Source of the DNA: Ceratopteris richardii
Taxonomy: Eukaryota; Streptophyta; Polypodiopsida; Polypodiales; Pteridaceae
DNA length: 64,000 bases
Assembly: GCA_020310875.1 (NCBI GenBank)
Contig: CM035431.1
Location: 17,902,267-17,966,266, forward strand
Reading direction: 5' to 3'
Shown here: one piece after another, positions 1-12,424 of the stretch
Position numbering within the stretch: the first letter of the stretch is position 1
Layout: the number at the start of each line of letters is the position of its first letter
Position numbers and translations under genes: made by a program
The notes under the pieces: model-generated
Told to the model about the DNA's origin: nothing
Database searches by the model: none
The model's input: only the letters and a program-made list of their open reading frames with translations

Positions 1-1066
1 GCAAGGATTGCTCATTACTTAACCAGCATTGGGTTTTCTATGTGTGATGCAAATCATTCACTATATGCAAGGAAGGCTGATGATGGCATCATGATTGTGG
101 CTATTTATGTTGATGAATTGATTGTAGGTGGTGATAATGAAGAAAGCATCAAGGAGGTAAAGAAACTTCTTATGCAGGAATTTGACATGAAAGATCTTGG
201 TGTGCTACGCTATTTCTTGGGCATTGATTTAATACATACAGAAACAAGTACATGGATGTCACAAAGGCAATATGCCTTGAATATGCTACAAAAGTATGGT
301 ATGGTTGATTGTAAGCCAATTTCTATGCCATTAGATGAGAATTTGAAGTTAAATACTACATTAGGTGAAGCATTGGAAAATGCTACTATGTATAGGAAAA
401 TTGTGGGAAGTTTGATATATCTCACAATTACGAGGCTTGATCTTAGCTACTTTGTTCGACTTGAAAGTCAATGTATGCATGTTTCTAGGAAGTCACATTT
501 GGATGCTTTGAGGTGCACTCTACGTTATGTGAGTGCTACTTTGGATTATGCATTGTTTTATGAAGCTGGTGTAGATTTGCAGGTTTATGGATACACTGAT
601 GCAGATTGGGCTGGTAGCATTCCAGATTGAAGATCTACTAGTGGTTTTCTATTCTCAATTGGGAGTGCGGCTATTACATGGAGTAGCAAGAAGCAACCCG
701 ATGTTGCTATGTCAAGTACAAAGGCTGAGTATAGAGGTGCTGCAATGGCAGCATGTGAGGCATCATGGCTAGAAATGCTACTTGCAGATTTAGGTGTGGA
801 AGTGCAAAAGCCTATCACTATTTATTGTGATAATCTTAGCAGCATACAATTAGCATGAAATCTTGTTTTCCATGCTAGACAAAGCATATCGAGGTACATT
901 ATCACTTCATCAGAGAGAAGGTATTAGGAGGTGATATTGATCTTGTTTATGTGAGAACAAATGAGCAGGTTGATGATATTTTCACTAAAGAACTTGGAGC
1001 TGAGAAGCTGAAGACGTTTTGAAAGTTGCTTGGATTAGAGGATATGGCATTGAGCTTGAGGGAGAG
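1..1066 (+). pseudogene. Copia element A: C-terminal pol remnant (reverse transcriptase and RNase H)
   Basis: This is the 3' part of a Ty1/copia pol gene entering from the left edge. The frame open from about position 40 shows the RT palm continuation with YVDEL in place of YVDDx, the FDMKDLG and YFLGIDL motifs, then the copia RNase H start with DADWAG near 600. In-frame TGA codons at 628-630 and 856-858 break it. RNase H motifs continue between and after the stops: SSTKAEYRG near 715, a YCDN-like site near 827 and a degenerate HARxKHIE near 880. RT copies element RNA into DNA and RNase H removes the RNA strand. The frame ends just before a purine-rich tract and the 3' LTR. The copy is dead, and its 5' half lies outside the window. 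Confidence 0.9.
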
Positions 1067-1515
1067 TGTTGAGATATCAAGATCAATGTGTGATGATCCA
1101 GGATGACACGTATCAGTTTTTTATTTATCTGACATGTATAGCGGTCATGCTTGTATATGTCAGGGATACTTCATTGAGCTTTATTAGATTTATCTATCGA
1201 GAGTGATGGCACATTTGTTTCTCGCCAGCTCACTCATTTGTGGATATTAGGTTTTTCCTTATGTAGTGGACTTTATATATTGCACTTGTTGTATTCTTGT
1301 TTTTAGGCCATTCTTATACATTCCTTTTATGTAATAGAAGAAGGAGAAGAAGATCATTCTTCCTTGCGTCAATTTGTGTGTGTGCTTCTCTTTGAGAGTG
1401 AGAGTGTGTGTGTGAGCTCTCTTCCTTATCTCTTTCCTCCTGATAGAAGAGAACCTAAGTAGGGCCATAGTATCATCATCCCCTCTGATCACTGAAAGTG
1501 ATCCTAATTCTAACA
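1067..1515 (+). repeat. 3' LTR of copia element A
   Basis: A purine tract (GCTTGAGGGAGAG) at 1054-1066 is followed by TGTTGAGA. The segment ends in TTCTAACA at 1515, giving imperfect inverted ends of the TG...CA type and a length of 449 bp. Pyrimidine-rich and GTGTGTG stretches near 1375-1420 are typical of LTR sequence. The 5' partner LTR is outside the window, so the boundary rests on PPT position and end symmetry only. Confidence 0.75.
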
Positions 1516-1645
1516 GTTTTGATTCCACACATGCAGATAGTCCAGTCGCATACTACATAGAGTCGCTAGAACACATGGAAACATATCAATATGATACTCC
1601 ACCATTAGAACCCATTTTGGAGCGAGACTACGCTAATGTTATGTA
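1516..1645 (+). other. Short open coding-like relic between two LTRs
   Basis: These 130 bp lie between the 3' LTR of A and the 5' LTR of B. Frame 3 is open throughout and reads as a plausible protein, including the strings YYIESLEHMETYQYD and PPLEPILERDY. I do not recognise it. It could be a shred of the older gypsy element into which A and B inserted, or a host coding remnant. Confidence 0.35.
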
Positions 1646-2476
1646 TGTTGGTGCAAATATCAAGCCATCACACTTGGCTAGACTTTGAAGAAGATGTGTG
1701 CATCCATTTGATGGAGCATATGAACACTAGCATGTAATAAGTTGATCTTTACCCAATGTAAAATTGTTTTACATAAAGAGAATCTTGTAAAGCTGCTAAA
1801 CTCATAGAGTTAGGAGAGATAAAGATACAAATCATTTTGGTGGAATGACTCCTAACTTGGAAAAGAACTTTTAGGGAAACCAAAGTTTGAATTTGAATTT
1901 AAACTTGGAGGCAAAGCATCTATAAAAAGGGATTGTAATCTCGTGGCCATTGAGCCCCCATTACTGAGAATATTGTTGCTCATTTGATGTAGTTAAGAGG
2001 CTTACACTATAGCCTACTCCTATCACCATCATTGGGTATCATATTCATGCCAATGATCATGTACAACATTGTCATATAATACATTATATCATTGATCGTC
2101 TCTGTTGGTCTCTCTTTCATTGTCACTCAGAATGGTGTACTTGTCTTGCTCATATCTCAGTGATCTCTCCATCATTTTTAATGATCTTTAGCTTGTTGGA
2201 ACAAGCTCAAAGTTTACTAAAATATATGAAAGTGTGAAGAAGTTTCATATAGCAAATTAGGAGAAAAACATCTCAAAGTGGTCATTGGTCATTCTCTATA
2301 GAGTTCCTAAAATTTCGGGGGTAAGCTTCTACTTGCTAAAGTCATTGCTCAGAGTATAGTCTATCATTTTAAGTGATTCGATTTGGAATCATCAGCTCTA
2401 TAAGCCAATTGGATACCCTCAGAAGGAATGTTTCTTATTGCTACTGTACTCTGAGTACTAAGAAAAACATCCAACA
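1646..2476 (+). repeat. 5' LTR of copia B
   Basis: Starts TGTTGGTG and ends CATCCAACA, perfect inverted terminal hexamers. It is 831 bp, the same length as its partner at 11594-12424, with shared blocks such as GCCATCACACTTGG and CATCATTGGG. A degenerate primer-site-like stretch (GATATCAAGACC) follows at 2477, instead of the usual TGGTATCAGAGC. Confidence 0.85.
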
Positions 2477-3190
2477 GATATCAAGACCTTGGGATACCTA
2501 ATGAATCCAAGCAACACATGATCTATAAATGTGGTGCATGTCAATTTGGTAAATCTCACAGGTTACCCTTCTCAAAGAATGGTTATATGCATGAGGATTA
2601 CTTGGAGCTTGTCCACACAGATGTGTGGGGACCAAGCAAGGACCCTTCAATTTTTGGCTCAAGGTATTATGTATCTTTCATTGATGATTTCAGTAGGTGG
2701 ACTATCTTGTACTTTATGAAGCACAAAGATGAAGTGTTTAATTGCTTTAAGAAGTACCTTGCACTTGTGGAAAACCAAATAGGAAGAAGCCTAAAGAGAC
2801 TAAGGTCACATGGAGGAGGTGAGTACTTCTCAAATGAATTTGATGCATTCTTATAGGATACAGGTATCAAAAGAGAAATTACAACAAGGTATACCCTTGA
2901 GCAAAATGGGGTGGCAGAGAGGAAAAATAGGTTGATTGTTGAAATAGCTAGGTCAATGCTAAATGAAAAAAGATTACCTAGTTATTTGTGGGCAGAGAGT
3001 GTATTTACTACCACTTATCTTGTTAACATGTTTCCATCCAAATCACTTGATGGGATGACCCCATATGAAGCATGGCATGGTAGACGGCCATCACTTGATC
3101 ATTGTAGGATCTTTGGATGTGTTGCTTATGTACATATCCCATCTCAGATCAGAGGTACATTAGACCCTAAGGCAAAAAAATGCATCTTCA
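2477..3190 (+). pseudogene. Copia B pol, left piece: pre-integrase zinc segment and integrase core
   Basis: The frame from 2518 shows CGACQFGKSH (the second half of the H..H..C..C zinc site), then LVHTDVWGPS with the first catalytic Asp of the integrase and LRSHGGGEYF, where the second catalytic Asp is replaced by His. A TAG near 2854 breaks the frame. The next part from about 2860 carries QNGVAERKNR with the catalytic Glu. Integrase joins element DNA to the chromosome, but this copy lacks a catalytic residue. Sequence upstream of the zinc segment is deleted, so the 5' LTR abuts it. The piece is cut at 3190 by C2, within an integrase C-terminal KKCIF segment that resumes after 9627. Confidence 0.88.
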
Positions 3191-4202
3191 TGTTGGAGAC
3201 CTTTTAATCTCCAAAGGCTTGATCTATACTGATCTAAGAACACCTCTATATCAGTTATAGACCAAAATTTACACAAATGTTACTCTGATTTACCAAATCA
3301 TTCATGAACAATTCTCTGAGTGAGAATTTTTCTTCTTCAAGAAGTTTGCTTCAAGGATTGACTTCATTACCTGCACATGTCTTCACATTTCTTCAATCTA
3401 ATGATATACATACCTCCAAGATACCTTTGCGCAATCATATCAACCATTAGTCCTTCAAAAGAGTCATTAAAACTTCAATTTGATCCTTAAGATCAAAGGT
3501 ATGTCAAAAACTGTCTTCCAAAAATGGCGACTTTGACATGGTCAACTTCTTAAGTTGATTTCTCACAGCACATATCTCCTTTTGCTAAATGCTTTTAGCC
3601 ATAGCTTCCTTACCTTCTAACTTAGATTTTGAATACTCACTCATTAAAAACTTTACACTGTGCACTGAGATCTAAGCAAAACACTGACACAAAAAAGTGC
3701 GCTACTCTGAGAGATCATCTGCATACTTTACATATACATGTTCCTATTGATCGTACTCACAGCATGAAAGGAATTAGACCATGAAACTTTGATCATAGCT
3801 TCATTAGTTTTTAAATTAGATGTGTACAAAAGGATTTCTGATCCACATGATCAAACTTAGAGAAATCTACGAAATACTTGTCGCTATTTTCTGAAGATGA
3901 CTCTCCTCACATCTATCTCTATGGCACTTGTCTTCTAATGACTCTCATATGTATTTCTTTACATCATTGACTTATATATATATGGTTCTAGACTTATCCC
4001 ATGTCCATTACATTACTTCTTATCATCCTAAGGATTATTTATACTCAAATTACAAGAGTTTCCAACTATAATGTACATATGTATACAAACTTCGTTTCTG
4101 AAATCTCTTCACTTTCTCAAGTGTCTTCTTCCACTTCAATCTGATCATGAGCTTGCTTCAACCTCTTTGTAATCACCAATTTGTGATTGGTTTGTTCCAA
4201 CA
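3191..4202 (-). repeat. 3' LTR of copia C2
   Basis: On the plus strand it starts TGTTGGAGACC and ends GGTTTGTTCCAACA, so on the element strand it is TGTTGGAAC...GGTCTCCAACA. It is 1012 bp, pairs with 8611-9622, and is preceded on the element strand by the purine tract GAGGGGGAGC (plus-strand 4203-4212). Confidence 0.95.
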
Positions 4203-7200
4203 GCTCCCCCTCAATCACTAATTGTGATTATTCCATTCTTCTTCACTCCTGCCATCTCTTTGAATCTCTGTAGCTTAGATCCATCCAAGCTTTTTGTTAA
4301 CATATCTGCAACTTGTTCTTTTGTTGAAGTATACATCACTTCAATCTCTTTTTCAAGTACCTTTTCCCTCAAGAAATGATACTGAATCTCTATATGCTTA
4401 GTCCTAGCATGAAAAACAAGGTTAGCTGCCAAATACAATGAACTCTTATTGTCTCCAAAAATAATTGGAGTACTCTGATCAGTTCCAAAACTCTTCAACA
4501 AGGTCTTTAACCATATCACTTCTTTTGCAGCCTCTACCAATCCTTTATACTTAGCTTCTATGGATGACAAAGCAACTGTATGTTGCTTCTTTGAGCACCA
4601 AGAAACTAACTTATCTCGAATATAACAGAGATACCCATGAGTAGACCTTCTATCATCTGAATCACCTGCCCAATCTGCATCACTAAACACTTTGATTCTT
4701 GTATCAGAAGTAAATCCATAATACAGACCTTCACTTAGGGTTCCTTTGATATATCTTAGTACCCTTTGAGCTGCAATCCAATGAGTCTTCTTTGGACAAT
4801 GCATGAATTGTGATAACACACCTACTGCATATGATAAATCTAGCCTTGTCAAGGTAGCATAGATTAAACTACCTACCAAACTCTGATATTTCTTCATGTC
4901 ATTGAATTCTTCACCTCCATACCTGCTCAACTTATGATTTACCTCCAGTGGTGTGCTTGAAGGCCTGCAATCCTCCATGTTAAATTTGACCAGAAGATTC
5001 TTCAAGTACCTCTCTTATGTAACATATACTCCATGTTGAGTATATACAATCTGCATTCCTAAGAAATAAGAGAAGTTTCCCAAATCACTTATCTTAAACT
5101 CCTTCTCTATTTGTTTCTTAAGCTCATTAATTCCTTGAGCATCTGTACTTGTGATAATGATATCATCAACATAAATACACATATATATGTATCCATTTTC
5201 ACTTGCCTTCACTAGCAAGCTACTATCTGCCTTTGATGCTTGAAATCCACATTCATTTAGGAACTTAACAAGCTTGTAATTCCATGCTCTTGGGGCCTGC
5301 TTCAACCCATACAAAGCTCTCTTGAGCTTACACACATAATCTGATCCAATTGAATCCATGAAGCCTTCTGGTTGCTCCATGTACACTTCATCTGCAATGT
5401 ATCCATCCAAAAATGCATTCTTCACATCTAATTGTGATAACTTCCATCCTTTACAAGCAGCAATAGCAATCAATGATCTAATTGTAGACATTTTAGCAAC
5501 AGGACTAAAGGTTTCATCATAATCAATCCCATAGGTTTGGGCATAACCTTTGACAACAAGTCTAGCCTTGTATCTAGACACCTTACCATCTGCAAACCTT
5601 TTTGTTTTATACACCCACTTACATCCAATGACTTTCTGATTCTTTGGTCTTGGCACTAATTCCCATGTTTCATTCTCAAGTAGAGCATCATACTCTTCTT
5701 GCATTGCCTTCTCCCAATTCTGTTTACCTTTAGCTTCTTCATATGTGATTGGATCCTCTTCTGTCTTCACAATGTAAGCATAATCTTTTGTTGCTAAGAA
5801 AGATGTGTCATAGCTATACCTGATAGGCTCTTTTCTTTCTCTTGAGGATCTTCTAACCTCTACACTTCTTGAAGTCTCAACCATATTTGATTCTGGATCA
5901 AATCTTGGCCCATCTTCAACATTATCCTGCAATTTATTTTTATGATCAACATCATCAATATCTTCTTCATACACATTTACTCTTGCCTTCCCTTTCCTTT
6001 GTATTTCTTCAACACCTGCATAATCATTTGTTGACCCTGTATACCATGTGCTTTGCTCATCAAATGTAACATCTTTGGTAACAAGAAATTTCTTTGTGGA
6101 TGGACTCCACAATTTGTAACCCATCTGTCTATCATCATACCAATAAACACATACTTCTCTGCTTTGGGTTCTAGCTTATGTCTCAATTGTGAAGGAACAT
6201 AAGCATACGCTAAACATCCAAATAACTTACAATGATCAAGAGTAGGTTTCTTACCCCACCCGGCTTCATAAGAATTTCTTCCTTCCAATGCTTTACAAGG
6301 TAACCTATTCACAAGATATGTTGCACTGTTGATAGCTTCTGCCCATAAGTAATTTGGACAATTCTTTTCCTTCATCATTGCTCTTGCAAACTCTACAAGA
6401 ATTCTATTTCTTCTTTCTGCAACTCCATTTTGTTGAGGGGAGTACCTGCAAGTTACTTCTCTTTTTATACCTGCATTCCACAAATAATCATCAAACTCTT
6501 TAGAAAATACTCTCCTCCTCCATCTGATCTCAACCTCTTGAGGTTTTGTCCTGTAATCCTTTCTGCATAAGCATGATAATGTTTGAATGTCTTGAAGACT
6601 TCTGATTTATCCTTCATTACATATAAAGTAATCCATCTGGTTGCATCATCAACAAACAATACATAATATCTGGATCCATTTATGCTATAGTCCCTTGAAG
6701 GACCCCACACATCTGTATGAACTAGCTCAAGCATGTTTGAATACTTGTATCCTGATTTGTTGTAAGAACTTTTATGTGCTTTACCTAATTGACAAGCTTC
6801 ACACTTGTACACCATGTGTTGCCCTTCAACTTTTGGCAATCCAAGCACCACATCATTCCTTGACATTTCCTTTATAGCTCTCTCATTGAAATGACCTAAT
6901 CTTTTATGCCATAGGTCTAATTCAGACATCTTTTGACTTCCATAAGTAAATAGAGCATGTCCCACATTACCTTGAACTTTGAGAGTAAACAACCTTCCTT
7001 CCTTTTTACCTGCAATAATGTTTCTATATCCCTTATTTGGATCTTGCACATAGACACCATCATTTGTGAATTTGACTTCATATCCTTTCTCCACAATTTT
7101 CCCTACACTTATCAGATTTTTAGGAATAGTAGGAACATAAAGTACCTTGCTTAAGAGTGTACTTCCATTCTTTGTCTTCAGTGATCCAATGCTTTCCACC

Positions 7201-7523
7201 TTATGCTTAGTATTGTCACCTGTTTGAATTGTATGTCCATTCACCTTTGCTTCCATATCAGTCATCAAGGATATATTTCCACTTAGATGATTGCTACATC
7301 CTGAGTCAATATAAAACACCCTTTGGTCTTCTCCTACTGCTTCATGAGTTGCATTCAAGATGAGAGTCATATCATCCTTTTGATCTGATGCATAATTATA
7401 ATAATTTTTGTTGTAGGACTGAGATTGGAAACCTTTTCCACCTCCTCTAGCATATGATGTCCTACCACCTCTTCCTATGAAATTGCCTCTTTGATTTCTG
7501 TCTCCTCTACCTCTTTGATTAAA
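4203..7523 (-). pseudogene. Copia C2 pol: protease, integrase, RT, RNase H (broken)
   Basis: Reading from 7370 down, the protease has YIDSGCSNHLSGN. Next come the pre-integrase segment (HKRLGHFNE, KCEACQLGKAH) and the integrase core with LVHTDVWGPS, RSDGGGEYF and QQNGVAERRN. A frame change near 6470 and another near 6120 split the integrase. The RT frame at 5015-6124 holds KNAFLDGYI, YGLKQAPRAW and YVDDII. It ends in a stop near 5015, and RNase H continues at 4211-5005 with DADWAGD, SSIEAKY (normally TEAEY), FGDN and QVADMLTK. The 7371-7523 stretch is the RGG-like spacer after the gag zinc knuckle. All enzyme domains are present, but at least three lesions make the copy non-functional. Confidence 0.92.
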
Positions 7524-7526
7524 ACT

Positions 7527-8381
7527 CTAATTATTATTTCCTCCATTTTGATTGTTATACCAACAATCATTTGCCAAATGATTGGTTCTGCCAAAAATCC
7601 AACAAGCTTTAGTATTATCTTTGTTCTTACCTCCTCTTCCTTTACCTCTGAAGTTCATCTTCCCTTTTGTAAAGTTAGCTTGACTTGAGGCCCCTTCATC
7701 ATCAGTTGACTGCTTCCCTTTGCCATTCTTTTTCTTGTCCTTGGAATACATAGCTTGACTTGAACTCCTATCATTGTCTCCCTTAATGTCCTGCTCAAAA
7801 GTTAGCACGTGTCCTAGCAATTGATTAAGATCAGGAGTAAAGTGATCAAGTGACAATTCTATGGACAATATGAAAGGCTTCCACTTCTCATCTCCTTTCA
7901 GACCTGTACGTATTTGCCTTGCCAACTTATCCTCTTCAATATCTTCATCTACAGCTCCCAAGCTATCTGCAATATCCTTCATCCTTGCCACATAATCAGA
8001 AATTGATTGTGAGCTCTTCTTCTTGAAAGTTGTAAACTCTACCCATAATGAAGACTTCCTTGACTTGGTTGTGTTTTGGAAATGCTCTTCCAAAGCATTC
8101 CACACATCTGTTGCACTTTCCAATCCTCTAATGTGAGGTAGAAGATAATCATTTACAGCCATGTAAATGATGCTCCTAGCTTGAGCATCCTTTCTCATCC
8201 AGGTCTTCAAATCTGCAAGCTCTTCCCTAGTTGGAACACTAGGATCTGCAAACTCAGGATTTTCTTCTTCTCCTGTAATGAATGCCATCAAATCTTTGCT
8301 CATGAGGTGTGCCTCCATCCTCATGGACCAAGCTGGATAGTTCTCCCTATCTAGCTTATCAATCTGCAAGCTTTCTCCCAT
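7527..8381 (-). pseudogene. Copia C2 gag
   Basis: This 284-codon frame starts MGESLQIDKLDREN, the copia capsid-type (UBN2-like) start that matches the C1 protein. It contains the conserved blocks NYPAWSMRMEAHLMSKDL and ISDYVARMKDIAD. The zinc knuckle near the end reads CWIFGRTNHLANDC, so the second Cys of CX2CX4HX4C is Phe, which should weaken RNA binding. A stop just after NNN at the end separates gag from pol, whereas the two are one frame in C1. Gag forms the particle that packages element RNA. Confidence 0.9.
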
Positions 8382-8597
8382 CTTTAATCTTTTGTGTCTA
8401 CAATTACTATGATTTATGATAATAAAGTGTATGTTTGATATGAAGCTTCAATCCTTTTTATCCTTTGAACTCATAATTTGTACTTCTGCAAGTTATCTGC
8501 AAGAATTTGTCCTTGTCCACCTTCAAATAGAAGGCACTTCAATATCTGTAGTAGTCGGGACTTCCAATGCCTTTACTTCACTTGTATTGCACCTTCA

Positions 8598-8609
8598 GCT
8601 CTGATACCA
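8598..8609 (-). promoter_or_regulatory. Primer-binding site of C2 (initiator Met tRNA type)
   Basis: On the element strand the 12 bases read TGGTATCAGAGC, the standard plant copia primer site complementary to the 3' end of initiator methionine tRNA. They lie one base from the 5' LTR end at 8611. Confidence 0.93.
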
Positions 8610-8610
8610 C

Positions 8611-9622
8611 TGTTGGAGACCTTTTAATCTCCAAAGGCTTGATCTATACTGATCTAAGAACACCTCTACATCAGTTATAGACCAAACTTTACACAAATGT
8701 TACTCTGATTTACCAAATCATTCATGAACAATTTTCTGAGTGAGAATTTTTCTTCTTCAAGAAGTCTACTTCAAGGATTGACTTCATTACCTGCACATGT
8801 CTTCAGATTTCTTCAATCTAATGATATACATACCTCCAAGCTACCTTTTCGCAATCATATCAACCATTAGTCCTTCAAAAGAATCAGTAAAACTTCAATT
8901 TGATCCTTAAGATCAAAGGTATGTCAAAAACTGTCTTCCACAAATGGCGACTTTGACATGGTCAACTTCTTAAGTTGATTTCTCGCAACACAGATCCTGT
9001 TTTGCTAAATGCTTTTAGCCATAGCTTCCTTACCTTCTAACTTAGATTTTGAATACTCATTCATTAAAAACTTTACACTGTGCACTGAGATCTAAGCAAA
9101 ACACTGACACGAAAAAGTGCGCTACTCTGAGAGATCATCTGCATACTTTACATATACATGTTCCTATTGATCATACTCACAGCATGAAAGGAATTAGACC
9201 ATGAAACTTTGACCATAGCTTTATTAGCTTTTAGATTAGATGTGTACAAAAGGATTTTTGATCCACATGATCATACTGAGAGAAATCTACGAAATACTTG
9301 TCGCTATTTTCTGAAGATGACTCTCCTCACATCTATCTCTATGACACTTGTCTTCTAATGACTCTCATATGTATTTCTTTACATCATTGACTTATATACA
9401 TATGGTTCTAGACTTATCCCCTGTCCATTACATTACTCCTTATCATCCTAAGGATTATCTATACTCAAATTACAAGAGTTTCCAACTATAATGTACATAT
9501 GTATACAAACTTCGTTTCTGAGATCTCCTCACTTTCTCAAGTGTCTTCTTCCACTTCAATCTGATCATGAGCTTGCTTCAAACTCTTTGTAATCACCAAT
9601 TTGTGATTGGTTTGTTCCAAAA
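8611..9622 (-). repeat. 5' LTR of copia C2
   Basis: This 1012-bp partner of 3191-4202 starts TGTTGGAGACC on the plus strand. The outer end reads TTCCAAAA where the other LTR has TTCCAACA, so one terminal base has mutated. The TSD copy CTTCA follows at 9623-9627. Confidence 0.94.
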
Positions 9623-11593
9623 CTTCATAGGGTATGATTTAAATCAGAAAGCGTAGATGTTCTATAATCCATCCAACAAAGGATTCATGGTCAGTAGAGA
9701 TGTTATGTTTGATGAGAATGATTCTTGGTTTGAAACAGAATGCAGGAAGATTAAGTTGCCATATGACTTGGAAGAGGAATTTCCAAGTCTCACCAAGGAG
9801 GAACCAAATCAAATTGAAGACATCAAATCAAATGATGAGGACACCATCAATTTGGAGGAGTTCAACGGATGGAAATCAAAGGGCAAGGCCAAGATGAAGA
9901 GGTTGGAAGACATACCTGAATCATCCAACCAATCAATTAGAAGATCACAAAGGGAGAGCAATAAGCCAATCAGATATAGGTATGACACTTCTTTAGTTAC
10001 TAAGCAATATGTTTATCTTGCTAAGGATTTATCATGAGAGGAACCTACCTCATATGAAGAGGCAAAGACCAAGGCAGAATGGAAGGAAGCTATGGATGAA
10101 GAAATAGAAGCACTCAAGGAGAATGATACTTGGGAGCTAGAGCCAAAGAAGGAATCAATGAAGGTAATTGGATCTAGATGGATTTACAAAGTCAAGCGAA
10201 ATGTAGATGGAACCATAAACAGGTATAAATCTAGACTTGTGGCTAAGGGTTTTGCACAAACTCAAGGTATAGATTATGAAGAGACCTTCTTACCTGTGGC
10301 CAAAATGCCAATCATCAGGGTATTGGTAAGTGTGGCTGCATCAAGGAATTGGAATATGTACCAATGGATGTAAAGGATGCTTTTCTAAATGGCTAGATTT
10401 CAGAGGAGGTTTGCATGGATCAACCTCGTGGTTATGAAGACCCAAGCAAGGTAAATTATGTATGCACATTGAACAAAGCTTTGTATGGATTGAAGCAGGC
10501 ACCTAGGGCATGGAACCATAGGCTGATCACATACCTTCAAGATCAAGGATTCATCATACGCAAAGTAGATACTTCTCTGTTTGTCAAGAGAAGTAATTCA
10601 GAGGTGATATACCTATGTGTGTATGTTGATTATATCATATTTACAGGTAATGATTCCAATGGCATCAAACACATCAAGAATCAAATGATGCAGGAGTTCA
10701 AAATGAGTGATCTAGGATCACTAAAGTATTTTCATAGACTTGAATTAGTCTATACAAATTCCAATACAAATTTTGGAATTTATATTACTCAAAGAAAGTA
10801 TGTGCACGATATGTTGAAGAAGTTCCACTTGGAGAATGCCAAAGTAGCTAACAATCCTATGGAGGTAAACCAAAAGTAAAGTGCTCATGAAGGTGATTTC
10901 CTTGAAGACATTGTCGGATATCAAAGCATAGTAGGAAGCCTAAACTTTGCTACATTGACAAGGATAGATATTTCTTATGGAGTAAGTGTCTTAAGTCAAT
11001 TTATGCACAAACCTAGGGCACCTCACTTGGAAGCTGCCAAAAGGATTTTGAAGTATCTTAAGGGTACTAAAAATCAAGGCTTATACTTTCCATATACTTC
11101 AGATTTGGATATCAAACTATACTCAGATGCAGATTGGGCGGGTTGTAAGGATGACAGAAGGAGCACCTCAGGTTATCTTTCTTTTGCAGGTGATAAGCCC
11201 ATTTCATGGTCTTCCAAGAAGAAACCTATTGTTTCTTTATCTTCAACAAAGGCTGAATACAGAGGGTTAGCCAATGCTACTCAAGAAGCCATATGGATCA
11301 GATTGCTATATTCAGATTTGGGATTACATTCTGTTCTTTACATCTTGCAGCAAATACTATCTATCATGCAAGAACCAAACATATAGAGGTTCACTACCAT
11401 TACGTGAGAGAGAAGCTAATGAGCAAGGAAATTCAACTTGCATATGAATCAACTAATATGCAATATGCATACTTATTGACCAAAGCACTTGATGGTACTA
11501 AACTTTGCAGGTTTAAAGATATGATTGGATTGCAGGATATTCAAGTGGATTGATGAAGAAGACCAACCCAAGATGTTTGGCTTGAGGGGGAGC
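9623..11593 (+). pseudogene. Copia B pol, right piece: integrase C-terminus, RT, RNase H
   Basis: After the TSD copy the integrase C-terminal segment resumes (GYDLNQK, then FYNPSNKGFMVSRDVMFDE). Next is a charged linker, the RT start (GSRWIYKVKRNVDG, YKSRLVAKGFAQTQGIDYEE), YGLKQAPRAW and YVDYII, where the usual second RT Asp is Tyr. RNase H follows with DADWAGC and SSTKAEYRG. Stops occur near 10035, 10371, 10395 (TAG) and 10877, and there is a frame change near 11300. The last frame ends at 11553 with a LLTKALDG motif. The purine tract GAGGGGGAGC lies just before the 3' LTR. The polymerase is dead through both stops and catalytic-site loss. Confidence 0.9.
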
Positions 11594-12424
11594 TATTGGT
11601 GCAAATATCAAGCCATCACACTTGGATAGAATTTGAAGAAGATGTGTGCATCCATTTGATGGAGCATATGAACATTGGCATGTAATAAGTTGATGTTTAC
11701 CCAATGTAAAATTGTTTTACATAAAGAGAATCTTGTAAAGCCACTAAACTCGTGGAGTTAGGAGAGGTCAACCTCCGAATAATTTTGGTGGAATGACTCC
11801 TAACTTGGAGGAGAACTTTTAGAAAAGCAAAGTTTGAATTTGAATTCAAACTTGGAGGCAAAGCATCTATAAAAATGGATTCTAATTGCGTGGTCATTGA
11901 GTCCCCATTACTGAACATATTGTTGATGATTTGATGTAGATAAGATGCTTACATTATAGCCTACTCCTATCACCATCATTGGGCAACATATTCATGCCAA
12001 TGAGCATGTATAACATTGTCATATAATACATTATATCATTGATCATCTTTGTTGGTCTCTCTATCATTGTCACTCATAATAGTGTACTTGGCTTGCTCAC
12101 ATGTCAGTGATCCCTCCATCCTTTTCAATGCTCTATAGCTTGTTGGAACAAGCTCCAAGTCTACTACAAGCTTTCAAAGTTTGAAGAAGTTTCATCATGC
12201 CAATTGGGAGAAAAAGTGTCTCAAAGTGGGCATTGTTCATTCTCTACATACTTCCTAAAATATCGAGGGTAAGCTTCTACTTGCTGAAGTGGTTGCTTAG
12301 ATTATAGTCTATCATTTTAAGTAATTCCACTTGGAATCATGAGCTCTAAAAGCTAGGTAGATACCATCAGAAGGAATGTTTCTAATTGCTGCTTTACTGT
12401 GAGTACTAAGCAAAACATCAAACA
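11594..12424 (+). repeat. 3' LTR of copia B
   Basis: This 831-bp partner of 1646-2476 starts TATTGGTG (TG changed to TA) right after the PPT and ends CATCAAACA. It is followed by GGTGTCAAGACC, which resembles the GATATCAAGACC that follows the 5' LTR. An internal-type sequence after a 3' LTR hints at a tandem or recombined arrangement. Confidence 0.85.

Larger units (their letters stand above)
3191..9622 (-). mobile_element. Copia element C2 nested in B
   Basis: This is a 6432-bp minus-strand copia element with two 1012-bp LTRs. The 5-bp flanks are identical (CTTCA at 3186-3190 and 9623-9627), which proves insertion into the B integrase. It has an initiator-Met PBS next to the right LTR and a GAGGGGGAGC PPT next to the left one. 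The LTRs differ by roughly 3 percent by eye. Its gag and pol are closely related to those of C1 and C3 but carry stops and frameshifts. Confidence 0.95.
1646..12424 (+). mobile_element. Copia element B (old, gag-deleted, hosts C2)
   Basis: Two 831-bp LTRs (1646-2476 and 11594-12424) bracket copia integrase, RT and RNase H remains in plus orientation. The body is interrupted by minus-strand copia C2 at 3191-9622. When C2 plus one TSD copy (3191-9627) is removed, the integrase reading frame passes from the left piece to the right piece without a shift. The left piece starts in the pre-integrase zinc region directly after the LTR, so gag and protease are deleted. LTR divergence (many substitutions by eye) and several stops mark it as old. 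The 5-bp flanks (ATGTA on the left, GGTGT on the right) do not match, which suggests rearrangement after insertion. Confidence 0.88.
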